Assembly: GCF_024586455.1 (NCBI RefSeq)
Contig: NC_065919.1
Location: 33,704,839-33,768,838 of the forward strand
Length of the DNA: 64,000 nucleotides
Reading direction: 5' to 3'
DNA from: Bactrocera neohumeralis
Lineage: Eukaryota > Arthropoda > Insecta > Diptera > Tephritidae
The number at the start of each line of letters is the position of its first letter. Position 1 is the stretch's first letter. Below the pieces are notes generated by a model. That model worked only from the letters and a program-made list of their open reading frames with translations. It was not told the origin of the DNA and searched no databases. Of the stretch, positions 22,701 through 33,006 are shown in pieces. The translations under genes and the position numbers were made by a program.

Positions 22701-23746
22701 TTATGAGTGTGTTGCAGAAAATTCAACGAGGTCAACCTGTGGGCTTAAAGGGTTTGACAAAGTATAGTAGCGAAATACAACAAACAGCAAGAGGATGGCA
22801 AGCAGCTCTACAACGAGAAAACCCCATATGCCTGGTAAAGAAAGCATTGTATGGTTTGCGACAGTCAGGGTTAATGTGGTATCACAAATTATCAGCAACT
22901 CTAAACAAAATTGGATTAAAATCAACAAAATTTGATCCATGTTTCTACGTACGTCGAGATGGTGGAAACATTATGTTGGCCATTATATACGTAGATGATT
23001 TATTATTAGCATCTAATAACGAAAGTTGGTTAAAAACAACGAAGAAAACGCTCTCGCAACATTTCGATATGAAGGATATCGGTTACGTCAATCGTTGTTT
23101 GGGTATAGATTTTCATCAGAATCTAGAGAAAGGCGAAATATTTATATCGCAGAAGACGTACGCGGAATCAATAGTGAAGCAATTCGGAATGTTAGAATGC
23201 AATCTTTCGAAAACACCAATTACCACCAACAGTACAACTGGGTATGCTGTACAAGAATACAGGTGCAGATTTGTATGGTGTAGTCGATGGGGGAGCAAAT
23301 TCAGCAGACAGACGATCGTATTCAGGTTTTGCATTTATATGTGATGGGTCGTCTATAAGTTGGGAAGCACGGAAGCAACGTACTGTTTCGCTTTCCAGTA
23401 CTGAGTCAGAATACATCGCCATAACTTAGGCGGCTAAGGAAGTCCTTTATTTAAAAGGCGCTTTGGAAGAGGTGGGAATTGAGTGTGCCAGCGTAGAGTT
23501 ATTTAACGATAACCAGAGTGCACAAAAGTTAGCAGTATCCTCGAACTTCCACCCTCGGACGGAACATATTGATGTACGGTATCATTTTATCCGAGACTGC
23601 GTACGAGATAAGGCAATTACATTATAGTATATGTCAACACAGAAAATGCCAGCGGACATATTAACCAAGGGTCGTATGGAACTGAAGCATAGTAATTGTT
23701 CATCAAGTTTGGGCCTTATCGAATGCAATCAAGAAGAAGAACAATA
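19730..23746 (+). pseudogene. Copia gag-pol relic
   Basis: Order of motifs: zinc knuckle CYRCGKPGHFARNC (about 19738-19780); protease WCLDSGCTSHM (19890-19925); pre-integrase LWHYRMGHVNERDL (20268-20310); integrase HSDVCGPM, then after the inserted miniature LQSDNGREY and PYTPQQNGVAERKN. RT follows with MDVVTAYLNGDLDE (22631-22672), LYGLRQSGLMWY and the catalytic IIYVDDLLLAS (22984-23016). RNase H shows WEARKQRTVSLSSTESEY (23360-23415). Frameshifts occur near 20140, 21960 and 23245. The start of RT and the RT-RNase H connection are deleted. The YVDD box is intact, but the polyprotein is not. Confidence 0.88.
20598..21554. mobile_element. piggyBac-type miniature, 957 bp, in Copia integrase
   Basis: It begins CCCTCATCGAGACC and ends GGTCTCGATCAGGG, with TTAA directly on each side (20594-20597 and 21555-21558). 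Removing it restores the integrase reading. There is no transposase gene. It contains an internal duplication: blocks with GGTCAAATACTTTAGCCGC recur near 20932 and 21273, followed in each case by a similar T-rich segment and 'GAACGCTA.TGCCACGCC'. Confidence 0.88.
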
Positions 23747-23768
23747 AGCTCTCTACTTCGAGAGGAGG

Positions 23769-23958
23769 TGTTGCGGAGGCGAAGTAGTTCGTAGTAAATA
23801 GTATTAAATAAATATAAATAAATATGTTTTTTAATTTACAACTATGGACCTCTTGCAACTCTGTATTCCTTTTCTATATTATCTTTTGTTATATCCTTTC
23901 ATAAACTGTAAAGACATGTTTATCCATATTGAATAAATTCTGTCGTCATTTAACCTTA
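23769..23958 (+). repeat. Copia 3' LTR
   Basis: Partner of 19440-19619, preceded by a purine tract. It carries an AATAAATATAAATAAATATG expansion that the 5' LTR lacks. Confidence 0.8.
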
Positions 23959-25149
23959 AGCCTTCTAGGACCCTCAAAAACTAAAACAGAAAGAATTTAC
24001 ATATATTTATAAACAGTGACAAAGTGCTGTGAAAAGAACATATATAAATGTGTAGATTAAATTATGGTGACAAAATTTAAAAAAGTTCGGTAAGCAAAAC
24101 AAAGCAAATGCTCAGTAATACAATAAATGACTTCGCTGCCTATAGTTTTCTTAATTTATTTACAAAATTAGATTGCCACATTAGAACTATAAATTGAAAC
24201 CAATAAAGTAACGCATTTTATTTGAGTTTTACAAAAAAAAAAACTTGTGCAAAAAAAAGCAAAAAATAAAACAAACAAAAAAGCAATCAAGCCAAAGAGC
24301 GCAGTGTGCTAAGATTAAAAAACGAAAAGTGCAGTGTCACAAACACCAAGAAGAAAATTACCGTAGGTGAAAAATCTACCTAATACAATATATACAAACA
24401 TATTTACAAATACATGAAAAAAAGAAACAGAAAACAACACACAGAAAATCGCGCGCGAAACGCTAAAATAAGACATAAATAAAAACAAAGAAACGGGCGC
24501 AAATTTAAATTAAACTAGAATAAACAAAAAAAAGCAGCAACAACATACATACTGAAACCAGAGGAACAACCAACTGGAAGCGGAAGAGAAGGAATTGGCA
24601 TCAACGGCCCGAATACTCCCAGACACATATATACATACATACATATATACATCCGCATTATCCTCAAAAACCTTTTTTGGAAAACAAAGTGAGCGTATTA
24701 TGTCCACTTTTTATTTAATTTATGCACATATGCATGTCTGTGCCTAAAATTACAGTCGTAGTTAATATTTTACCTGTGATTAAAATCCGTTTCAAAGGCT
24801 ATTAAAATTTATCATAAAGAAAAATACTAACTGTGAGAACTATAGAAAATAAATATTAGTACATACTATTTGTACAAACACACATCAGTCAAGTCCACAT
24901 TGGCAATTATCCGGCAGTATCTCTTGTTCTTTGGCAAACAAAAACAAGCAGGATTGCGTACAAAAAGCGAATTGATCTCTCTACTGAGCTCTCAATTGCT
25001 TAAAAACATAACTCAGAAATACATACTAACAATTCGAGCATACTTAGGCACAAAGCGAATTGATCTCTTTAACGAGCTCTCAATTGCACAAAATATTAGT
25101 ACATACGTTCATATGTATATACAAGTCCGAGTATTAGGGTGTACCTAAA
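23959..25149 (+). mobile_element. BEL/Pao leader region
   Basis: Long A-rich untranslated stretch leading to the gag relic. A block near 24540-24590 (CCAGAGGAACAACCAACTGGAAGCGG) has a counterpart on the minus strand in the leader of the inverted BEL element near 35870-35900. That supports a shared leader. The segments 24960-25005 and 25050-25096 are direct repeats (GCGAATTGATCTCT...GAGCTCTCAATTG). Confidence 0.5.
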
Positions 25150-26120
25150 TAAAATCTCAGAAAGTGACAGTTTAACAAGATACTGCACTATATTTGCCTC
25201 TTCACCGATTAACGAAAACTCGGAATCGTTATTAGAAATAAAAAGTCAAAATCTTAACAAATTTTGAACTCGCCTCCAAGCGGCTCATGACGGCACAGTT
25301 AAATCTGACGATTCAGATCTACAACACAATTTTCAATTATCTGCTTACGCCATATACGAACACTGCTTAGACCAGTACGAAGAAACAAAAGCTATGATCT
25401 CCGATCAACTAAAGCTCATTAAAGCAATTGCGCCTACTCCCTACTGTAGAGTAGAGCTGCCACAAATAGACAGTCAAAAGGCAAGTTCAGGCATCCCCCT
25501 TGAGGTGCCCGCATGTGACACAGAAACATTCTATGAATGGCCGTCCTTCCGGGACATGTTTACAGCCGTTTACATCAACCATCCACAACTATCAAAAGCA
25601 CAAAAAGTGTATCACCTCCGATACAAAACAAAAGGTCAATCAGGGAAATAGTCAAACAGTTCGCTCTTAATGACGATAATTTCAATTTGGCTTGGGAAGC
25701 TCTAAACGCTAGATAAGAAAACGAAAGAATACTCGTCAATAAACAAATAACGACACTAACTTGCCAAAAATTAAGAAAAAAACAAGTGTAATATTCCGTT
25801 TCTAATTGTTTGTCCATTCTGTCGACACAAAATATTCTCACAGACAGCTGGGACCCAATTCTGGTCAACATTTGCACCGCCGCATTACCAGAAAAGTCGT
25901 TTCTTCTATGGGAGCAATCGCTCTCATCACGAAAAAAGTACCCAACGTGGTAACAAATGAAAGATTTTCTCACCACCCAATATGAAATTGCGGAAAGGTT
26001 AGAAGAAAAAAAATCAAAACTTAGAACATTAAACACGACCAAAATGGAAGCTTAAATATACCCCAAGCTAGAAGCAACAAAAATTTAAACAAACGCTTTC
26101 ACATAATGCAATCGTTCATA
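25150..26120 (+). pseudogene. BEL/Pao gag relic
   Basis: Pieces in order: ESDSLTRYCTIF with SPINENSESLLEIKSQNLNK, a stop, then YEETKAMISDQLKL. Next come ETFYEWPSFRDMFTAVYI and QKVYHLRY, a frameshift, FALNDDNFNLAWEALNAR, and near 25880-26000 ALPEKSFLLWEQSLSSRK and TTQYEIAERLEEK. This is the usual capsid-type Gag order of BEL/Pao elements (EWPSFRDLF is a family hallmark). At least four stops or frameshifts break it. Confidence 0.85.
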
Positions 26121-26531
26121 TCCGAACAGAAAAAGCAAACGTCATGCGAACTATGTAAAAAAGGGCATAAACTTAAAACTTGCGAGAAGTTTAAAAAATT
26201 AAACATTAACGAAAGAAACAACTTTGTCAGATCAAAAAGACTCTGTACAAACTGCTTGTCCCATACACATAATCTTAAAAATTGCAAAAACAGATTTAAC
26301 TGCTTATATTGTTATAAAAGACATCATACATTGCTTCATTACAGCACATATCCCATCTCACCTCAAAGAAGCGCATATACAAAGAGAACCACGGGTTCAA
26401 TTGCAAAAGCAAATCCCGAAACCTACAATTCTAAAAATTGCCAAGAGACACCACGTTGCTCAAAGGCACATAAAGTTCAAACACTGTACAGCGAAATACA
26501 AAATGGACTAGTTACCACCATTCACAATTAA
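26106..26531 (+). pseudogene. BEL/Pao Gag zinc-knuckle segment
   Basis: Cys/His pattern CELCKKGHKLKTCEKF, then CTNCLSHTHNLKNCKN, then CLYCYKRHHTLLH, the triple knuckle typical of BEL/Pao nucleocapsid. The tail TYPISPQRSAY continues as in the second copy at 30586. The frame closes before protease, which is not recognisable here. Confidence 0.85.
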
Positions 26532-26960
26532 GGAAAGTTCAAAAGTTAAGAAAACTTACCCCCATAACGAACAAAACTCTAGAAGATCGGTATTGTGAAG
26601 ACTTCTCTAAAGCCACATCTACGCGATCAAATAATGGCCAGTACGTCCCACGACTACCTTTGGAGCCACAATTGTGTAACATCCCACATATTTACAGAAA
26701 AAACAAACAATCTGACAATAATAAAAATTCAAATATCTGTCACTTTTCGACCCCCCAGGGTGGCCTTCGCCACTTATGATTACTGACGCAAGATTTATGG
26801 GACGAACAAATGAAACCGAACTAAAATTTCTCAGATATAAATATAGCGATGGGTAAACTATTCCCCACATACCAAGCCAATACGATTTCTGAATATCCAT
26901 ATTACGCAACATCTATGTGCGCACACAAAGCGATACCACGAACACAATCTAATTACTAAT
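26532..26960 (+). pseudogene. BEL/Pao pol N-terminal fragment
   Basis: In broken frames: KVQKLRKLTPITNKTLEDRYC, then NNGQYVPRLPLEPQL. It matches the start of the BEL/Pao reverse transcriptase region (compare ITNKTIKDQYCEHFSKTTF and GRYIVRLPLEPQ at 30830-30975). RT catalytic motifs, RNase H and integrase are missing; the element jumps toward its 3' end. Confidence 0.75.
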
Positions 26961-27697
26961 TCTATATGGAAAAATGTAAATAATATCGCTTATATCTTCA
27001 ATTGTACATACTAGAAAGTCAAAAATTCGAGATATTTCGTTCAATATTGCTTCATAGCTAAATTTTCAAATTATGAGCAAAAACTCAAAAAGGAAGTTAA
27101 GGGATCACCATAATCCCAATGCGATCGTATTTATCCAAGCGCTCCTCATATGGGTGAGTTATAGAAATCAACTATACTAAGCTTCAAATTAAGTATAAAG
27201 AATTATCTACTCCACGAATCGAGGACGTTCTCTATTCACTGCCACTCCCTCGCAAGATCCCTCTATTGTCACAGTCCTAACTCCAGGGCTAAGGAGCACC
27301 CATTCTGGCCATATCTGAGCCAGGCGTGGAGATACTATCCTTTAAAGAATAAATAAAATGCAAACCATTTCAGAAAAGGCAAAGAATACATTACCGGTAT
27401 ACCAAATCAATAAAATAAGAAAATGTAAATAACCGCAAATAAAATTAATAAAAGCAACCAACGCATACATTTTTTTGCTATAATAATCAGTCGGATAAAC
27501 CCGCAAATTATAGTCCCTAGCCATACACGCCTAAAAGCAAATAAATACAAAATAGTATGTTTAAAACCAAAGGCACTTTCAGGACTTACAGCATGTATTC
27601 TGCGCCCTCGGCAACTCTACCAGCAGTACGCAGAAATACATGAAACATCATATACATACGCAATACTAGGCAAAATATTCGCCTAGGGGGCCCAGGA
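26961..27697 (+). other. 3' part of BEL/Pao element, no readable gene
   Basis: Degenerate DNA with no recognisable domain until the polypurine tract CCTAGGGGGCCCAGGA (27682-27697), which immediately precedes an LTR start. It is presumably decayed pol and 3' leader. Confidence 0.45.
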
Positions 27698-28112
27698 TGT
27701 TTAAATGAGTTAAGCATCGCCCCACTCTACCTGGGAAAAACTGGCGCACCCTAGCAAGACAGCATAATACACCACATTCGATGGCACCGCACACTTACTT
27801 CACCACAGCTGTCATCAAAAAGGATGAACAGCGGGAAAGCAGACACAATTCGTTCGAAACTTTCGCCATATACACTTTCGCATCTTAACATTCGTCTACA
27901 ACACATTCATTTACACACTGCGCCGCGTCGACACCTTTCGCCCGTTCCTTCGATCGACATCCAGCGCTGACCTACAGCGATCCAACATCGAACCTCAATA
28001 GATTATTTTGCAGAAATTATATTTTGTGCAGTGTCAAAATTAATCCTTTCTAATAAATTAAATTATATTAAAGAATATAAGAGTAGGTACTTATTCTTAG
28101 CCCGTTTAATCA
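27698..28112 (+). repeat. BEL/Pao LTR (3' position)
   Basis: TGTTTAAATGAGTTAAGC follows a polypurine tract, the arrangement expected for a 3' LTR. It contains CTACCTGGGAAAAACTGG and GCGCCGCGT, shared with 18905-19372. The end is set at ...CCCGTTTAATCA but is approximate. Confidence 0.65.
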
Positions 28113-28594
28113 ACGCGTTTATCGCTTTTATTGATCGTGTTTGTATTCACTTGCTGTTTTGTTTTTGTTGAAAAACTATTTTTATATGGATTTATTCGTA
28201 TGCCCTTGTATCAGCGCGCACTGAAACTAGGTCAATATCCTTTGTACTGGTACGAGTGGACGTTATGTGCATATAGCATGCGTTAAATATTTTATGTACA
28301 ATTATGCTTATTCTTGTTTGACAAGGAACAAGATACATGCTAAGAAATCGTCAAATTGGAATTTCAATTTATGTATGTATGTACAAAGGTAGTTAGTATG
28401 TAAAATATTTAATTTGTTAAACCAAAGTTGTTTTGGTTCACCGCACCGTTTATGTATTTTCTTAATTTGTGTTATGTAATTGTATCCTATCTGTAGGTAT
28501 ACGGGCATTGAAAAATATACAGCAAATAAAAATAGTTTGCGTTTATTTATTCGCGTTTAGATATAATATATGCGCGAAAGCGAAAAAATACGTA
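28113..28594. other. No gene recognised
   Basis: AT-rich spacer between the BEL LTR and LINE copy D. The frames on both strands lack recognisable motifs. Confidence 0.5.
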
Positions 28595-29768
28595 TTGAGG
28601 GCATGCACCTGGAATGCCCGGTCCCTTAATTGGGAAGATGCCACTGCCCAGCTGGTTGATGTCCTCACGAAAATAAAGGCTGACATCACCGCCGTCCAAG
28701 AAATGCGATGGACGGGACAAGGACTGAGACGAGTAGGTCCTTCTGGCATTTACTACAATGGTCACATAAAGGAGCGCAAGTTTGGTGTGGGATTCGTGGT
28801 AGGAGAGAGACTCCGTCGTCGAGTACTATCATTTACTCCGGAGAATGAACGTCTCGCCACAATCCGCATCAAATCGAGGTTCTTCATGATTTGCGTCCAC
28901 GCCTCGACAGAAGAGTAGGACGATGTGACCAAAGATGACTTCTATAAGTGCTTGGAGCTCGCTTATCAGAGCTGCCACCGCCACGATGTGAAAATAGTGC
29001 TTGGCGACTTTAACGCCAGGGTAGGCAAAGAAGGAATATTTGGCACTATGGTCCGCAAATTCAGCCTCCACAATGAAACATCCCCGAATGGGTTGAGGCT
29101 GACTGACTTAGTCGTGGCGATCATGTTGTGACAGACGGAAGACACGTCTCCAGTGTTTTAGATGTGCGTGCGCTCCGAGGTCCTAACATCGACTCGGACC
29201 ACTATCTTGTTTCAAAACAGGAGCATACTCTTGTAAAACCCCCAAAGGTGATCTAGTCACTGATGCCCAGAGCATACTTTAATTATGGAGGGAACACTTC
29301 TCCAGCCTGCTGAATGGCAGTGAACGCACAACACCAGGAGAAGGCGAACCCGATTCCACAATCGATGACGATGGAGCAGACGTTCCATTACCCTACCGTG
29401 AAGAAGTTCCAATAGCAATTGCCCGCCTGAAGTACAACAAAGCGGCAGGGGCCGACGGATTGCCGGCCGAGCTATTCAAACACGGCGGCGAAGAACTGAT
29501 AAGGAGCATGCATCAGCTTCTTTGTAAAATATGGTCGGACGAAAGCATACCGAACGATTGGAATTTAAGTGTGCTCTGCCCAATCCATAAAAAAAGAGAC
29601 CCCACAATCTGCGCCAACTACCGTGGGATTAGCCTCCTCAACATCGCATATAAGGTTCTATCGAGCGTATTGTGTGAGGAAATGATTCGAGCTGCAGAAC
29701 TCATTCGAGCAGGTACAATCTTTTATAAGAGTGTACAGCTGCTAGCGTATGCCGATGATATTGATATA
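28595..29768 (+). mobile_element. RTE-like LINE, copy D, with several internal deletions
   Basis: It starts within ACTTGAGGGCATGCACCTGG-like sequence (RACTWNARSLNWEDATAQL) and carries the endonuclease start to about 29130. A deletion near 29213 jumps to the linker, and the RT then reads FKHGGEELIRSM, HKKRDPTICANYRGISLLN. A second deletion near 29690 joins to LAYADDIDI (29742-29768). The YADD box is preserved here, unlike copies A and C. At 29769 the sequence switches directly into a DINE-1-like repeat. Confidence 0.85.
28604..29765 (+). pseudogene. LINE endonuclease-RT relic, YADD intact
   Basis: Endonuclease motif QEMRWTGQGLRR, a stop at 28918, LGDFNARVGKEG, a stop at 29129, then a linker fragment and an RT fragment from 29460. 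The catalytic box codons lie at 29748-29759. The C-terminal tail is absent. Deletions and stops make it non-coding, but it shows the ancestral state of the box lost in copy A and changed to SADD in copy C. Confidence 0.85.
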
Positions 29769-30125
29769 TATATTTATGGCTTAGTTATGACACTTTATAG
29801 GTTTTCGGTTTTCGCCATTTTGTGGGCGTGACAGAGGGCCGATTTTGCCCATCTTCGAACTTAACCTTCTTATGGAGCCAAGAAATACGTATACCAAGTT
29901 TCATCACGATATCTCAATTGTTACAGCTTGCACGGACGGACGGACGGACAGACGGACGGACGGATGGACGAATGGCAGACAGACATTCGGATTTCAACTC
30001 TACTCGTCACCCTTTGGTATATATAGCCCTATATCTGACTCTTTTGGTTTTAGGACTTACGAACAACCGTTATATGAACAAAACTATAATAATCTCCATA
30101 GCAACTTTATTGCGAGAGTATAAAA
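29769..30125 (-). repeat. DINE-1-like repeat fragment with GGAC microsatellite
   Basis: The sequence is the complement of 36048-36410 and matches 61480-61822. It contains TTTATGGCTTAGTTATGACA, the conserved 'AGTTTCATCACGATATCTCA' region and a (GGAC)n-type run at about 29935-29972. It ends at TTGCGAGAGTATA, the 12-base subterminal inverted repeat of the family. Confidence 0.75.
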
Positions 30126-30354
30126 TTAAATTTTAATACTTTTAGATGGCAGAAAATAATCAACGCACCGTTTGCTATCCATTTTTCCATTATTCTTAAC
30201 TTTTTATTTCACTTTTTTTTAATAAATAAACAAATTTCACTATCAGCTGTCTAAATGCACAAGTCTGCCGTCTGTTACCATAAAATTGCAAAGCGCCTTA
30301 GCGTTGCTTAAGGCGCATTAATTTTGCTCGTCTGTCAGGGCTATAAAGCTTTTA
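30126..30354. other. No gene recognised
   Basis: AT-rich spacer; GGCGC-type blocks at 30295-30325 (GCGCCTTAGCG...TTAAGGCGC) form a short inverted repeat. Confidence 0.4.
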
Positions 30355-31030
30355 CAAAACACAAACGTTCACATCCGTACAAAGAAAACAAACGTCATCT
30401 TTTTACTATGTAAAAGAGGGCATAAACTTATATCTAGCGAGAAGTTTAAAAACTTAAAAGTTAACGAACGAAGTAATTTTCTCAGGTCAAAAGGACTTTG
30501 CACAAATTTTCTGTCACATGCCCATACATATACAAATCGCCAAAGCAAATTTAAATGTTTATATTGTCAGAAAAGACACCACTCAATGCTTCATTACAGC
30601 ACATATTCCATCTCACCCCAAAGAAGCGCTTATAAAACAAGAACCACGGGTTTAACTGCAAAAGCATATCTCGAAAACCAAAATTCGAAAAATAGCCAAA
30701 AGACACCATGTTGCTCAAAGGCACAAAGAGTTCAAACGCTGCACAGCGAAACACAAAGTGGACTAGTTACAGAACCAGTTATCACCATACCAACTCAAGT
30801 TGAGAAAAAATACCTTAATTCACAATTAAGTAAATTGCAAACGTTAAGAAAACTTCCAATAACAAACAAAACTATAAAAGATCAGTATTGTGAGCACTTC
30901 TCTAAAACCACATTTGATCGAGTAAATAATGGCCGGTACATCGTACGACTACCACTAGAGCCACAATTTTCCAATACACCATAAATTGGTATAAAAAACA
31001 AAGTCAGAGTTACCTCTGACAGTTCAGATT
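30355..31030 (+). pseudogene. BEL/Pao zinc-knuckle to pol fragment, second copy
   Basis: It matches 26095-26700: knuckle-region DNA with frameshifts, then an open frame (30586-30984) with STYSISPQRSAY, ITIPTQVEKKY, ITNKTIKDQYC and GRYIVRLPLEPQ. It preserves a longer pol start than the first copy. It is oriented plus, whereas the BEL gag start just beyond the N gap is minus, so the gap may hide a rearrangement. Confidence 0.75.
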
Positions 31031-31148
31031 AATAATCCGCGGGATGGCTTTCGCCAATAATGAAAAAACAATTCTGAACAAATCCTAGAGAGGAGGCGGG
31101 CTACTAAACGTCAAATTAGTGCATACGCACTTAATCATAAAACATAAC

Positions 31149-31248
31149 NNNNNNNNNNNNNNNNNNNNNNNNNNNNNNNNNNNNNNNNNNNNNNNNNNNN
31201 NNNNNNNNNNNNNNNNNNNNNNNNNNNNNNNNNNNNNNNNNNNNNNNN
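31149..31248. other. Assembly gap, 100 N
   Basis: Exactly 100 N. BEL/Pao fragments lie on both sides in opposite orientation, so the junction across the gap is not reliable. Confidence 0.98.
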
Positions 31249-31435
31249 TATTTTATTAGACAGTCACTCTCAGAAATGAATTTAGAGTATGATATGTCTT
31301 TCCCCCCTTTTGTTTTGTAGCACCTTGCTTGGAGCGTGTAGCTTCTGCAGGTGTACATGGACTCTTATCGTCAGAAATCATTTTGGGAATTTTCAAGAAT
31401 TGAGATGTTTTAGATTCTTTTGAATCTATATTCAT
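31249..31435 (-). pseudogene. BEL/Pao gag N-terminus (truncated by gap)
   Basis: The minus-strand ATG at 31435 gives MNIDSKESKTSQFLKIPKM. A frameshift occurs at the G run near 31305, and then SYSKFISESDCLIK enters the gap. SESD-LI lines up with SESDSLTRYC of the gag relic at 25150, so this is the 5' part of the same protein family. The leader of this element continues to the right. Confidence 0.7.
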
Positions 31436-31681
31436 TTATAAATGTAAAATTGTAAAATATTTGTATATATTTTCTTTCAGTGTGTACTGAGAACTTTATT
31501 AACCGAAAACTCTTTTATGTAAATAAGAGTTTTTTTTTTTATTCCTGATAAAATTAACGAAATTCGCGCTTGTAGCTTTTTATTACTCGCCGTTGTATTT
31601 ATTTGAGTTGTCGTTTATGCTTATTATTATTATAATTATTATTATTATTAATAATAATAATAATATTATTATTATTAATAG

Positions 31682-31718
<37 letters not shown>

Positions 31719-32690
31719 TGGTTTTATGTATTGCGAGTATTTATTATCTTCTGGATTTATTAGTATGCCCTCGTACGTATGTGACGGAATGGGTCAATAC
31801 CTTTTGTATATATGTAAGTATGTATGTGTGCGTTTTTATCTGCTTGTACTTTCGCTTTAGTGTTATGTGCACTTCTCTTGTTCTTTTTCACGAAGAGAGG
31901 AATTTAATAAAATTTGTTTGCCTTTTAGGACTTTGAATACACTTGTATGTATGTAATGTATATGGTTTAAGTATATAAACCTGTATTTCTTCAGAAGAAA
32001 AAATTGTTATAAAAAGTTAATTTGTGCGAAATATTGCAATACTTTTTTATAGTTTTTATTCTTATTTTTAATTGTTCAATTATATCCTCTGTGTGGGATA
32101 TATGTATAGACGTTTGTACATACAGATAAGAGCATTGCGCATATATATCATATGTATGTATGTCTGTTTTTTTATTATTTTCGCGGCAGAATAAACAGAA
32201 GAAGAGAGAAACTGTAATGTGCAGGTATTTAACCTCTGCACTTAAATGTAAGTATATGTATGTATATAAATAATTTAACGTATGTGCTAATGTATATTAA
32301 CAGTGATATATATGTATGTATATATGTATGTTTATACTCTCTCTCTCTTAATGTTTGCTTTATAATTTTTATTGCGCCTATTACTTCCTTTGAGCAATCC
32401 AGCTTACTGCTTTAAGAAGCAGAAGAAGTATTGCCGGAAAATTTACAAGTAAATACTTGAATACTGCGATAATATAATAATTATATAATTTATAATAATT
32501 TTTAGTGAGTGGTTGCATAAACGAAGGTACGTGGGCGGTACAATACCAAATTTTGCTCACTTTTTTTTTGTTTTTTAATATCGGTTTTTTTAATTTATAC
32601 CGTATAAAAAGTATTTGAAATCCGTTTAAATAAAATGTTGCTTAAACGGTTTTGTATGCAACCGTAGTACTAGCAAACATACATACATAT
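31436..32690 (-). other. BEL/Pao leader (minus strand) with microsatellites
   Basis: AT-rich DNA upstream (minus sense) of the gag start, with no open gene. It holds a (TTA/TAA)n inverted tract at 31616-31680 and a (TA)n run at 31681-31711. There are also several ATGT-rich stretches and a CTCTCTCTC run near 32338. It would be contiguous with 35765-37401 before insertion of the element at 32691. Confidence 0.5.
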
Positions 32691-33006
32691 GTGCCCATGA
32701 TTTTGAAAGTGGTATAAGTCATATTTTTTTTGTTTCGAGATATTTAGAGGTTTGCATTTTAAAGGATTAAAAAATATTCTTGCATTATGGATTATGATTT
32801 TTCGACAGTAAAGTAGTCCCAACAAACAAGTATTTATTATGATTGTGAAATTTATAGCCATTTTTAGAAGAAAATGTGGTTTTGAAAGGCTTAAATGACT
32901 TGTACCACTTTCAAAATTAACTGCATGACTTTATAAATGACTTATACCACCAATGAAACAATTTTATTACTAATTTACATTTTATTCAAACAAAAAATTA
33001 AGTAAA

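Larger units (their letters stand above)
19440..23958 (+). mobile_element. Copia-type LTR retrotransposon inserted in BEL/Pao leader
   Basis: It is bounded by direct repeats beginning TGTTGCGGAGGCGAAGTAG at 19440 and 23769. Inside, in Copia order, are a zinc knuckle, protease, pre-integrase and integrase, reverse transcriptase and RNase H. Integrase before RT distinguishes Copia from Gypsy and BEL. Most of gag is missing after the 5' LTR, a piggyBac miniature interrupts integrase, and parts of RT are deleted. A purine-rich tract (GAGAGGAGG) precedes the 3' LTR. Target duplications are not evident. Confidence 0.88.

Noticed and set aside
31131..31358. Protein reading across the N gap
   Set aside because: Residues across the N are undefined; only the part left of the frameshift and right of the gap is supportable.
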